Positions 23,936-31,863 of a stretch of 64,000 nucleotides of DNA are shown here, one piece after another. Both the position numbers and the translations under genes were made by a program. Source of the DNA: Pseudomonas abietaniphila (GTDB taxonomy: Bacteria; Pseudomonadota; Gammaproteobacteria; Pseudomonadales; Pseudomonadaceae); assembly GCF_900100795.1 (NCBI RefSeq), contig NZ_FNCO01000008.1, positions 124,001 to 188,000 of the forward strand. The letters run 5' to 3'. The notes below the pieces were generated by a model that saw only the letters and a list, made by a program, of their open reading frames with translations, made no database searches and was not told the origin of the DNA. Numbering within the stretch: position 1 is the stretch's first letter; every line of letters starts with the position of its first letter.

Positions 23936-25447
23936 GTGTCGCGTCGCATCCTCAGAGGGCTTAAGCCCCTCAGTGTCTGGGCTTTAACGTTACTCATCAG
24001 CGGCTGCATTGGAACCGGCGGTATTGCCCCTCAAGGGACCTCGTTGTCGCCCGACAACCTGGCCACCGATGACGCGATCAAAGCGGCGGCGAAAGATGCC
24101 CACTGGCCCGACGGTCAATGGTGGCGCGCTTATGGTGACGATCAACTCAATCACTGGATCGAGCTCGCCGCACTCGGCAGCCCGAGTCTGGCCATCGCGG
24201 CGGCGCGCGTGCGTCAAGCCAAGGCCATGGCCGGGATCGCCGAGTCGGCAGAGTCGGTGCACATCACGGGCGACAGCACCCTCAAACGTCATAACTGGCC
24301 AACCGACCAGTTCTACGGCCCGGGGGAGCTGTCGAACACCAGCACCTGGGACAACAACGCTTCCATCGGCCTGAGCTATTCCCTTGACCTCTGGGGTCGG
24401 GAAAGCAACAACACCGAAGAGGCGCTGGACATGGCGCACATGAGCGCCGCCGAAGAACGTCAGGCTCAGCTGGAATTGCAGGACAACATCGTCCGCGCCT
24501 ACATTCAGCTGTCGCTGAATTACGCCCAGCGCGACATCGTCGAAGCGACGCTGGCGCAACAACAGCAGATTGTTGACCTTGCGCAACGTCGTCTGAAGGG
24601 CGGCATCGGCACGCATTTCGAGGTCAGTCAGGCCGAAACGCCGCTGCCCGAAACCCATCGCCAGATCGACGCGCTGGACGAAGCCATTGCCCTGAGCCGC
24701 AACCAGATCGCGGCGTTGGCCGGCAAGGGGCCGGGTGAGGGCGCCAGCCTGCAGCGTCCGACCCTGTCGCTCAACGCCGCGCTCAAACTGCCGTCCGCGC
24801 TGCCAGCGCAATTACTGGGTCAACGGCCGGACGTGGTTGCCAGCCGCTGGCGAGTGGCTGCGCAGGCCCGGGGCATCGATGTCGCTCACGCCGGTTTCTA
24901 CCCCAACGTCGACTTGATGGGCAGCCTGGGTTACATGGCCACGGGCGGGGGCATGCTGGAGTTTCTGACCGGCAAGAAATTCAACTACAGCGTCGGCCCG
25001 GCGATCACGCTGCCGATCTTTGACGGCGGACGTCTACGCTCAGAGCTGGGCGTGGCCTCTGCCGGTTACGACGCCGCCGTGGCGCAATACAACCAGACGC
25101 TGGTCAACGCGCTCAAGAGCATTTCCGATCAGTTGATTCGCCGCGAGTCGATGAACAAACAGCAAGGGTTCGCCGACCAGTCGGTGGCTGCCGCGCAGAA
25201 GACGTATGACATCGCCATGATCGCCTACCAGCGTGGCCTGACCGATTACCTGAACGTGCTCAACGCGCAGACCTTGTTGTTCCATCAGCAGCAGATCCAG
25301 CAGCAGGTTCAAGCCGCGCGTCTGACGGTGCATGCCGAACTGGTGGTGGCGTTGGGCGGTGGCTTGATGACCGGTAACGATTCGCCAGCGGCCAACAAGA
25401 CCGCCGCGCCGAAGACCCCGGCTGCGTTGACGGTGTTTGATAAATGA
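23936..25447 (+). CDS. Outer-membrane efflux lipoprotein (TolC/NodT family)
   Basis: The 503-residue outer-membrane factor has a lipobox LISGC (Cys24) and two repeated OEP domains forming a TolC-like trimeric channel. Recognisable words are WWRAYGDDQLNHWIELA, SLDLWGRESNNTEEA, LLGQRPDVVASRW and a late LTDYLNVLNAQ. It starts with GTG 23936. It would pair with the inner-membrane pump and fusion protein encoded just downstream. A 267-base gap filled with repeats separates it from the pump gene. Confidence 0.92.
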   Translation: MSRRILRGLKPLSVWALTLLISGCIGTGGIAPQGTSLSPDNLATDDAIKAAAKDAHWPDGQWWRAYGDDQLNHWIELAALGSPSLAIAAARVRQAKAMAGIAESAESVHITGDSTLKRHNWPTDQFYGPGELSNTSTWDNNASIGLSYSLDLWGRESNNTEEALDMAHMSAAEERQAQLELQDNIVRAYIQLSLNYAQRDIVEATLAQQQQIVDLAQRRLKGGIGTHFEVSQAETPLPETHRQIDALDEAIALSRNQIAALAGKGPGEGASLQRPTLSLNAALKLPSALPAQLLGQRPDVVASRWRVAAQARGIDVAHAGFYPNVDLMGSLGYMATGGGMLEFLTGKKFNYSVGPAITLPIFDGGRLRSELGVASAGYDAAVAQYNQTLVNALKSISDQLIRRESMNKQQGFADQSVAAAQKTYDIAMIAYQRGLTDYLNVLNAQTLLFHQQQIQQQVQAARLTVHAELVVALGGGLMTGNDSPAANKTAAPKTPAALTVFDK

Positions 25448-25464
25448 TCAAGCAGGCCCGGATC

Positions 25465-25612
25465 TGTAGGAGCGTGGCTTGTGTCTGGGCCGCATCCGGA
25501 CGATCTGCCGTGAGCCGGCAGCAATCATCGCGCGCGGTGTGCCTGACTCAACCGAGTCGCCCTATTTTACGACCGGTTCCCGGCCGATCGCGGGACAAGC
25601 CACGCTCCTACA
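25465..25612. repeat. Long palindromic REPIN-like element, related to 5233-5392
   Basis: The outer arms TGTAGGAGCGTGGCTTGT and ACAAGCCACGCTCCTACA are exact inverses. The left part, including CTGGGCCGCATCCGGACGAT, is nearly identical to the element at 5233. The right part differs, so it looks like a recombined form. Confidence 0.8.
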
Positions 25613-25655
25613 ATGGTTTAGCGTCGATTGCGATATTTACGATCCAACACAAAAC

Positions 25656-25680
25656 CTGTGGGAGCGAGCTTGCTCGCGAA
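25656..25680. repeat. Single REP unit
   Basis: CTGTGGGAGCGAGCTTGCTC followed by GCGAA is the standard REP unit, 35 bases before the FUSC start. Confidence 0.8.
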
Positions 25681-25714
25681 TCGATCCCCCCGTCGCCGCA
25701 GGTCTTGAACTGAA

Positions 25715-27913
25715 ATGAACACGGCACTGACCTGGTTCAGATCCCTGGAATGGCGTCGCGAACTCAACGGCTGGGCGCGCAGTGACGGGGTGACCTGGAT
25801 CTACATCTTCAAGGTGCTGATAGCGGCGTTCGTGACCTATTGGGTGGCGATGCGGCTTGAATTGCCGCAGCCGCGCACGGCCGTCATCACTGTCTTCATC
25901 GTCATGCAACCTCAAAGCGGCCACGTGTTTGCCAAGAGCTTCTATCGTCTGCTGGGGACGCTGGCCGGGTCGGTGGTCATGGTGGTGATGATGGCGCTGT
26001 TCCCTCAGGACAGTGAGCCGTTTCTCTTGCTTCTGTCGCTGTGGGTCGCGTTCTGCTGTGCCGGGGCCGCGCGTTATCGCAACTTTCGTGCGTACGGGTT
26101 CGTGCTGGCGGGCTACACGGCGGCGTTCACCGGTCTGCCGGCGCTGGCCCATCCCGACACCTCATTCATGGCAGCGGTCTGGCGCCTGCTGGAAATTTCC
26201 CTGGGTATCCTCTGCTCGACGCTGGTGACTGCCGCGATTTTGCCGCAGAGCACTGGCGCGGCCATGCGTAACGCGCTCTACCAGCGTTTCGGGACCTTTG
26301 CCCGGTTCGCCATCGACGGCCTGCGCGGCAACAGCGATCCGCAGCGTTTCGAAGCCAGCAACGTGCGCTTCATCGCCGACGCCGTAGGGCTGGAAGGCTT
26401 GCGTGCCGTCACGGTGTTCGAAGACCCGCACATGCGTCGGCGCAATGGACGCCTGAACCGCTTGAACAGCGAGTTCATGACCATCACCACGCGTTTCAAC
26501 GCCTTGCACCAGTTGCTTGAACGCTTGCGCAGTCGCGGCCTGACCCCGTCGGTGCACGCCATCGAGCCGGGGCTGAACGAGCTGGCCGAGCTGTTGGAGC
26601 CTTTTGCCGGTCGTGCCCTGACCGACACCGATGCGAATCAGCTGGCCAGCCGGTTGAGCGACTTCAAGGCGGGTCTGCCAGAGCAGGTACGGCACCTGCG
26701 TGCCGAATTCGTCGACAGCGCGCCAAGTGACGACGAGCTGCTGGACTTCCACACCGCCTACGAATTGCTCTATCGCTTCGTCGACGATATGCACGACTAT
26801 GCCCAGACCCATGCCTCGCTGGCCGATCACAGCCATGCGCGGGAGAAGTGGGTCGAGCCGTTCGTCAACACCACCAACTGGACGCTGTCGCTGGCGTCCG
26901 GGGTGCGCGCCCTGGTGGTGATGGCCGTGATGTCGGTGTACTGGGTGGCGACGGCCTGGCCGAGCGGGGCGACGATGACCCTGGTGTCGGCCGCCACCGT
27001 GGCCCTGTCGGCCACCACCGCCAACCCGCGACGGATGTCGTTCCAGATGGCCTGCGGCACCGCGCTCGGCGCTGTGCTGGGGTTCTTTCAAACGTTTTTT
27101 GTGCTGCCGCTGATCGACGGTTTCCCGTTGCTGTGCATGGTGTTGGCCCCGGTATTCGCTCTCGGCGCGTTTCTCACGACACGGCCGCAGTGGGCCGGTG
27201 TCGGTATCGGCCTGCTGATCTTTTTCAGTATCGGGTCGGTGCCGGACAACCTCACCGTCTACAACCCCTACACCTTCATCAACGACTACATCGCGATGGT
27301 CATCGGCATGCTGTTGTGTGCCGTGGCGGGCGCGATCATTCTGCCGCCGAACAGTCGCTGGCTGTGGCGGCGTCTGGAAGACGACTTGCGTCAACAGGTG
27401 AGTTTTGCGATCAGCGCACCCTTGCGCGGGCTGCGCTCGAACTTCGAAAGCCGCATCCGCGACCTCGTGCATCAAGCCTACGGTCTGGCGGCCGGGCAAC
27501 CAGTGGTCCAGCGCAGCCTGCTGCGCTGGATGTTCGTGGTGCAGGAGATCGGCCACGCCATCATCGAGCTGCGTCGCGAGCAGGCCATCTTGCCGGTGCA
27601 CCCCAGCTACGCTGAGTCCCAGCCGTGGCGTCAGGCGATTCGCGCGATGGGCCGCTCACTGGTGCGTCTGTTCATTCAGCCCGACCGGCACAATCTGGCT
27701 CGCAGCCTGTATGCGGTGGACCATGCGATCTTCTGCGTGCAGAACACTGACGAGCCGTTCGCCCCGCATTTCGACACCTCGGCACTGCGCCGGGTGAAGA
27801 GCTACCTGCATTTCATCCGCACGTGCCTGTTGGACCCGCAACCGCCGTTAGCGGCTTATGCGCCTGCACAGTCTTCCGTTGAGCCGCCGCAAGGACTTTC
27901 CCATGCCTCGTGA
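25715..27913 (+). CDS. FUSC-family inner-membrane efflux protein (AaeB-like)
   Basis: The 732-residue protein has two blocks of membrane helices (about 30-180 and 385-545), each followed by a soluble helical region, as in FUSC/AaeB pumps. The FUSC words ELPQPRTAVITVFIVMQPQS and GATMTLVSAATVALSATTAN are present. The family exports aromatic carboxylic acids and related toxic compounds. It overlaps the DUF1656 gene by 11 bases and is followed by the fusion protein gene, an arrangement like aaeB-aaeX-aaeA. Confidence 0.92.
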   Translation: MNTALTWFRSLEWRRELNGWARSDGVTWIYIFKVLIAAFVTYWVAMRLELPQPRTAVITVFIVMQPQSGHVFAKSFYRLLGTLAGSVVMVVMMALFPQDSEPFLLLLSLWVAFCCAGAARYRNFRAYGFVLAGYTAAFTGLPALAHPDTSFMAAVWRLLEISLGILCSTLVTAAILPQSTGAAMRNALYQRFGTFARFAIDGLRGNSDPQRFEASNVRFIADAVGLEGLRAVTVFEDPHMRRRNGRLNRLNSEFMTITTRFNALHQLLERLRSRGLTPSVHAIEPGLNELAELLEPFAGRALTDTDANQLASRLSDFKAGLPEQVRHLRAEFVDSAPSDDELLDFHTAYELLYRFVDDMHDYAQTHASLADHSHAREKWVEPFVNTTNWTLSLASGVRALVVMAVMSVYWVATAWPSGATMTLVSAATVALSATTANPRRMSFQMACGTALGAVLGFFQTFFVLPLIDGFPLLCMVLAPVFALGAFLTTRPQWAGVGIGLLIFFSIGSVPDNLTVYNPYTFINDYIAMVIGMLLCAVAGAIILPPNSRWLWRRLEDDLRQQVSFAISAPLRGLRSNFESRIRDLVHQAYGLAAGQPVVQRSLLRWMFVVQEIGHAIIELRREQAILPVHPSYAESQPWRQAIRAMGRSLVRLFIQPDRHNLARSLYAVDHAIFCVQNTDEPFAPHFDTSALRRVKSYLHFIRTCLLDPQPPLAAYAPAQSSVEPPQGLSHAS

Positions 27914-28103
27914 AATCGCCTTCCATGGCGTTTACATGCCGACCATCACGGTGATGTTTCTGGTCGCCATGGTGCTCGCCTGGGCGCTGGACCGCTTGAT
28001 GTCCGGGCTCGATCTGTACCGTTTTTTCTGGCACCCGGCGTTGCTGCGCCTGAGCCTGTTCAGCTGCATTTTTGGCGCGATGGCGCTGACCGTTTACCGT
28101 TGA
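27903..28103 (+). CDS. DUF1656 small membrane protein (AaeX-like)
   Basis: A 66-residue protein with two membrane helices (about 12-28 and 43-63) and the family opening MPREIAFHGVYMP. DUF1656/AaeX proteins sit between FUSC pumps and their fusion proteins; function unknown. ATG 27903 lies inside the pump gene's last codons. A longer frame from 27858 is not needed. Confidence 0.9.
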   Translation: MPREIAFHGVYMPTITVMFLVAMVLAWALDRLMSGLDLYRFFWHPALLRLSLFSCIFGAMALTVYR

Positions 28104-28121
28104 GGCCTATGTGAATTCGAG

Positions 28122-28976
28122 ATGAAAAAGTTCATCAGTCTGATCGCGACATTATTGATTCTGGCGCTGGCCATCTGGATTGGCCGCTTGCTGTGGGTCC
28201 ACTACATGGACACCCCCTGGACCCGTGACGGGCGAGTGCGCGCGGACGTGATCAACGTCGCGGCGGACGTCAGCGGTGTGGTCATCGACGTGCCGGTCAA
28301 GGACAACCAGCCGGTGAAAAAAGGCGATCTGTTGATGCAGATCGACCCCGAACACTACCAACTGGCGGTCAAGCAGGCCGAAGCGATGGTGGCGTCACGC
28401 AAGGCGACCTGGGAAATGCGCAAGGTCAACGCGAACCGTCGCAAGGACCTGGACGCGCTGGTGATTTCCGCCGAGAACCGTGAGGACGCCTCCAACGTCG
28501 CCAACTCCGCTCAGGCGGATTACCAGTTGGCCGTGGCGCAACTGGAAGCCGCGCAGTTGAACCTGCAACGCACCAAGGTGCTGGCCGCCGTGGACGGTTA
28601 TGTCACCAACCTCAATGTCCACCGTGGCGACTACGCCCGGATAGGCGAGGCGAAGATGGCCGTCGTCGACAAGAACTCGTTCTGGGTTTATGGCTTCTTT
28701 GAAGAAACCAAACTGCCCCATGTCAAAGTCGGCGACCCAGCCGACATGCAGTTGATGAGTGGCGAAGTGATGAAAGGCCACGTCGAAAGCATCGCCCGCG
28801 CCATTTACGACCGTGACAACCCTGAAAGCCGCGAGCTGATCGCGGACGTCAACCCGACGTTCAACTGGGTCCGCCTGGCGCAACGCGTGCCCGTACGTAT
28901 CCATCTGGACCACGTGCCGGACAGCGTTGTGTTGGCGGCAGGGATCACCTGCACTGTGATTGTTAATCCGCAGTGA
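28122..28976 (+). CDS. HlyD-family membrane fusion protein (AaeA-like)
   Basis: The 284-residue periplasmic adaptor has an N-terminal membrane anchor (about 5-27), a biotinyl-lipoyl-like hairpin domain (GVVIDVPVKDNQPVKKGDLL), a coiled-coil hairpin (about 85-150), and a beta-barrel domain with FFEETKLPHVKVGDPADM. It bridges the FUSC pump and the outer-membrane factor. The C-terminus reads LAAGITCTVIVNPQ. A second, diverged copy of this same 3' end occurs at 31736-31807, beyond the inserted PI-PLC-like gene. Confidence 0.92.
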   Translation: MKKFISLIATLLILALAIWIGRLLWVHYMDTPWTRDGRVRADVINVAADVSGVVIDVPVKDNQPVKKGDLLMQIDPEHYQLAVKQAEAMVASRKATWEMRKVNANRRKDLDALVISAENREDASNVANSAQADYQLAVAQLEAAQLNLQRTKVLAAVDGYVTNLNVHRGDYARIGEAKMAVVDKNSFWVYGFFEETKLPHVKVGDPADMQLMSGEVMKGHVESIARAIYDRDNPESRELIADVNPTFNWVRLAQRVPVRIHLDHVPDSVVLAAGITCTVIVNPQ

Positions 28977-29410
28977 TGATGGGGCCGCCAGTGCTGTGAA
29001 GCCTGGCAACGTGTGCCTAAGGGGCGAGGGAGCACGATCTTCCTGTCAAAACGGCGCCTGAAAGTAAGCTTCTGCTTGCAAGCGGGGCGCCGAATCCATT
29101 GGGCCGGCGATATACCGACTGTTTTAAGTGGGGTATAGACACGCACGCTTGTGCATGTCCGCGTTTCGCAAGTATCTAATTCGGCCTTGTTCCCGAGTTT
29201 GTCGATTTGAAGCTTTATAGCAAATCGCGATTTGATTTATCGAGAAAAATTCTAATTAAAATGCTCGGACGTTTTGTTGTGGTAACTCATTGATATAGAT
29301 ATTTTTTTCCTTGCCAGGTTTTATCTCCCGTCGTCCGCGTACCCGTTAGTTTTCCTGGGGTTGATCTACTTTTAGTTAGGGCGACTGTGCCTGACTTCAG
29401 GAAGAAAAAA
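28977..29410. other. AT-richer gap upstream of the PI-PLC-like gene
   Basis: This 434-base stretch is GC-rich at the left but becomes clearly AT-rich from about 29150, unlike the surrounding DNA. TTGATT and TAAAAT words around 29234-29265 could form a promoter, but the spacing is not ideal. No gene is supported. It is the left part of the presumed insertion. Confidence 0.5.
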
Positions 29411-31675
29411 ATGGACGATTTTCTAGTACCTCTCGGCGGTGACGCTCCTGCGCGGCCGGTGACTATTCCACCCGACCCCCAAGACCCTAATCAGCGCACG
29501 GGCGTTGAGATATCCGCCATCAATGAGCACCGTGGCACGTGGATGAGCTATTATGCGGGTGCCGGCGATTTGAGGATTGTGGATTTGATACTACCGGGGA
29601 CTCATGATTCAGGCATGGATAAGGAAGCCCCTTATACTGCGTCTAACGAGAGCACCCAAGATAGATCTCCCTGGTATCAACTGATGTCCGGCATCAGGGT
29701 GCTTGACCTACGGGTACAGTTTTTCTCCGGGTATTCTGTAAACGATCCTAGGCGATTTCAACTTTTCCACGGAGCCCCGTCGGGTCGTACCGTAAGGGGC
29801 GACGTATTGCAGGCGGTTACCAACTGGCGAAATGAAATATTCCCAAAGGGCGACCCCAAGCGGGAAATTGTCATTCTGGATTTTCATCAATTCAAGAACT
29901 TCACCAATGAAGCTCATCATGAACTGATGAAGCTTGTAAAAGATTATTTTGGCGACCTGATCATACGCGAGGATCAGCGTAATCTTTACGTGAGGGAACT
30001 TTGGCGAGGGACCGGTCGGGTCGTGGTGTCTTACCATGATGTGATACGCGATGAGACCTTCACTTGGGACCTGGATCAGAAGTATGCTGGCACAGGTTGG
30101 ATATCGACCGATGATTTGAAGAAATTTATGGACTCGACGTCTACCCGGCATAAACCTGACGGGGGGCTTGAGAGTATTCAGTGCCATCAGCTCGCAGGCC
30201 TTGGGGTTCCTGATGATTTTCAAGGGCAAATTGGTGAGTGGTTTTACTCCAATGACGTCGTTGGAATCAATGCGTATATTCAGAAGTTTCACATCATCAA
30301 CACTGATTGGGCGACGAGGGGGAAGTATATTGATTATTGTATTCATGCGAACTTCGTTAGGGCTAAAATCTATAGTCAGCATCAAAATATTTTTGTGGAA
30401 TATGATGATGATGATTTCGAAATACCGCCTTTGCAAACCCCTAGTATTTACGTAGTCATTCGAGCCGCGGTGGCGAATGTATACTTGCCTGTCTATCAAG
30501 GGTCAGTAGAAGATGGCGCAGTGTTGGGGATTGAAAATGCGTCGGGGAGAAGTTTGATTTTGCATATGTCAGGTTCAGATTACGGTGCGCCCAAGTTTGA
30601 GCTGAGTTATCCGGGCGTAGCCCGTCTTAAGTATGATCTGAAATTCAAGGGCTACAGATGTATCGATCCTCCTCCCATGAAGTTTACTAACTTCGCTATC
30701 AAGACTCATGACGGCTTCTATCCAATCGAATTGTCGTGGGACCTTCTTCCGTCGCACGCGGGAGGCTATGAGGTTGAGGTCACCTATGAAAACCGCGTTC
30801 AACACATTGCTGTTACCAAGCCACCGTTGATTATCGAAAGCGACCACAGGGGGCTTTTTTCGGTGAGAGCTAATGTTTCGGGAAGCTGGGTGTACTCTGA
30901 GAGTATTCTATTCACGCCAGAGGTGCCTACCGAAATCAGCAACTTCCGCCGAACCACTCCAGACGTGTCTTACCCCTTGGTATTGGAGTGGGACGCGGTG
31001 CCGACGGTATCTGAATATGAGGTTGTTTTGGAGAAAACGGATGGGCGCGTTGAGTCCCGTATTGTTAATCAACCTCGAGTATCAATTGAACGCGGGGCGC
31101 AAGGCAAGTGGCATGTTGAAGCGACTGTGATCGGGCAGCGGATTCGCTCAGATACTGTCGGTTTTTCATCTCCGATTCTTGAGTTTTACAAGTTTGAACT
31201 GGAGTATTACGGGCAGTATCCTTTTACATTTCAGTGGACTGAGATCGACGGCGCCCAAAAATATACCGTGGTATGGGAGGGCGCCGAAGGAACAACGACT
31301 TATGACGTGACTGAACCAAGGCTCGAGGTCAAAAAAGATGGAGTGGGGCGTTGGTATGTAACGGCTTTGGATTTTGAAAATCAGCCTGTTCGCTCGCCGG
31401 CCGTCTACTTTCCACCGAAAATTACCAACTTTCGCCTTGAGGACGATGGGCAGTATCCGTTCAGATTGTCTTGGGACCCGGTGCCTGAGGTGATGGTCTA
31501 CACGGTGAGGCATTTGCCGATTTTCGGGAGGGTCAAATATATAGATGTGACTGACCCATGGTTGGTTGTTGAAAAAAAGGGTGGAGGTACGTGGTGCGTC
31601 ATCCTTGAGGGGACCGAAGGGCTGGAGCATTTGTTTTCTGAGGTGCGTCGATTCACACCGCCGTTAGCTGAGTGA
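29411..31675 (+). CDS. PI-PLC X-domain-like protein with four C-terminal beta repeats
   Basis: A 754-residue protein without an obvious signal peptide. The N-terminal half (about 40-330) resembles phosphatidylinositol-specific phospholipase C X domains. LPGTHDSGMD carries the first catalytic histidine, GIRVLDLRVQFF follows, and LFHGAP carries the second; EIVILDFHQF comes later. The last 330 residues are four tandem repeats of about 80 residues with the pattern NF...YPFxxxWDxxP...YxV...GxWxV, likely Fn3-like sandwiches. ATG 29411 has AGGAAG at a spacing of six; GTG 29387 is an alternative. Codon usage and base composition are more AT-rich than the flanks, suggesting acquisition. An effector or toxin role is inferred. 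Confidence 0.75.
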   Translation: MDDFLVPLGGDAPARPVTIPPDPQDPNQRTGVEISAINEHRGTWMSYYAGAGDLRIVDLILPGTHDSGMDKEAPYTASNESTQDRSPWYQLMSGIRVLDLRVQFFSGYSVNDPRRFQLFHGAPSGRTVRGDVLQAVTNWRNEIFPKGDPKREIVILDFHQFKNFTNEAHHELMKLVKDYFGDLIIREDQRNLYVRELWRGTGRVVVSYHDVIRDETFTWDLDQKYAGTGWISTDDLKKFMDSTSTRHKPDGGLESIQCHQLAGLGVPDDFQGQIGEWFYSNDVVGINAYIQKFHIINTDWATRGKYIDYCIHANFVRAKIYSQHQNIFVEYDDDDFEIPPLQTPSIYVVIRAAVANVYLPVYQGSVEDGAVLGIENASGRSLILHMSGSDYGAPKFELSYPGVARLKYDLKFKGYRCIDPPPMKFTNFAIKTHDGFYPIELSWDLLPSHAGGYEVEVTYENRVQHIAVTKPPLIIESDHRGLFSVRANVSGSWVYSESILFTPEVPTEISNFRRTTPDVSYPLVLEWDAVPTVSEYEVVLEKTDGRVESRIVNQPRVSIERGAQGKWHVEATVIGQRIRSDTVGFSSPILEFYKFELEYYGQYPFTFQWTEIDGAQKYTVVWEGAEGTTTYDVTEPRLEVKKDGVGRWYVTALDFENQPVRSPAVYFPPKITNFRLEDDGQYPFRLSWDPVPEVMVYTVRHLPIFGRVKYIDVTDPWLVVEKKGGGTWCVILEGTEGLEHLFSEVRRFTPPLAE

Positions 31676-31735
31676 ACACATTCACAGCGCAGCCTCTGGA
31701 GATGCTATCCGCTACGTATTCACTCGGCTAACGAA

Positions 31736-31807
31736 CCGAATAGCATGATGTTGGCGGCGGGTATCACCTGCACCGTGATCGTGAACCCGGGCGTCGAGCA
31801 GCACTGA
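31736..31807 (+). pseudogene. Displaced 3'-end remnant of an AaeA-like fusion protein gene
   Basis: In frame, this stretch encodes PNSMMLAAGITCTVIVNPGV followed by EQH and a stop. It aligns with the last codons of the fusion protein gene at 28917-28976 (PDSVVLAAGITCTVIVNPQ). The DNA is similar but not identical. No start or upstream coding part is present. It marks the right boundary of the DNA between 28977 and 31735, as if that segment was inserted at, or replaced, the gene's 3' end. Confidence 0.8.
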
Positions 31808-31863
31808 CGCCCGGCTTGATCTCGAGGCAGCCGGGCCGCGCGGGCTGGCGTTGGCGTCGTCAT

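Noticed and set aside
28977..31735. PI-PLC segment as a classical integrative element
   Set aside because: No integrase, tRNA or clear att repeats flank it. Only the displaced gene end is seen, so it is reported as an insertion footprint and not as a named element.
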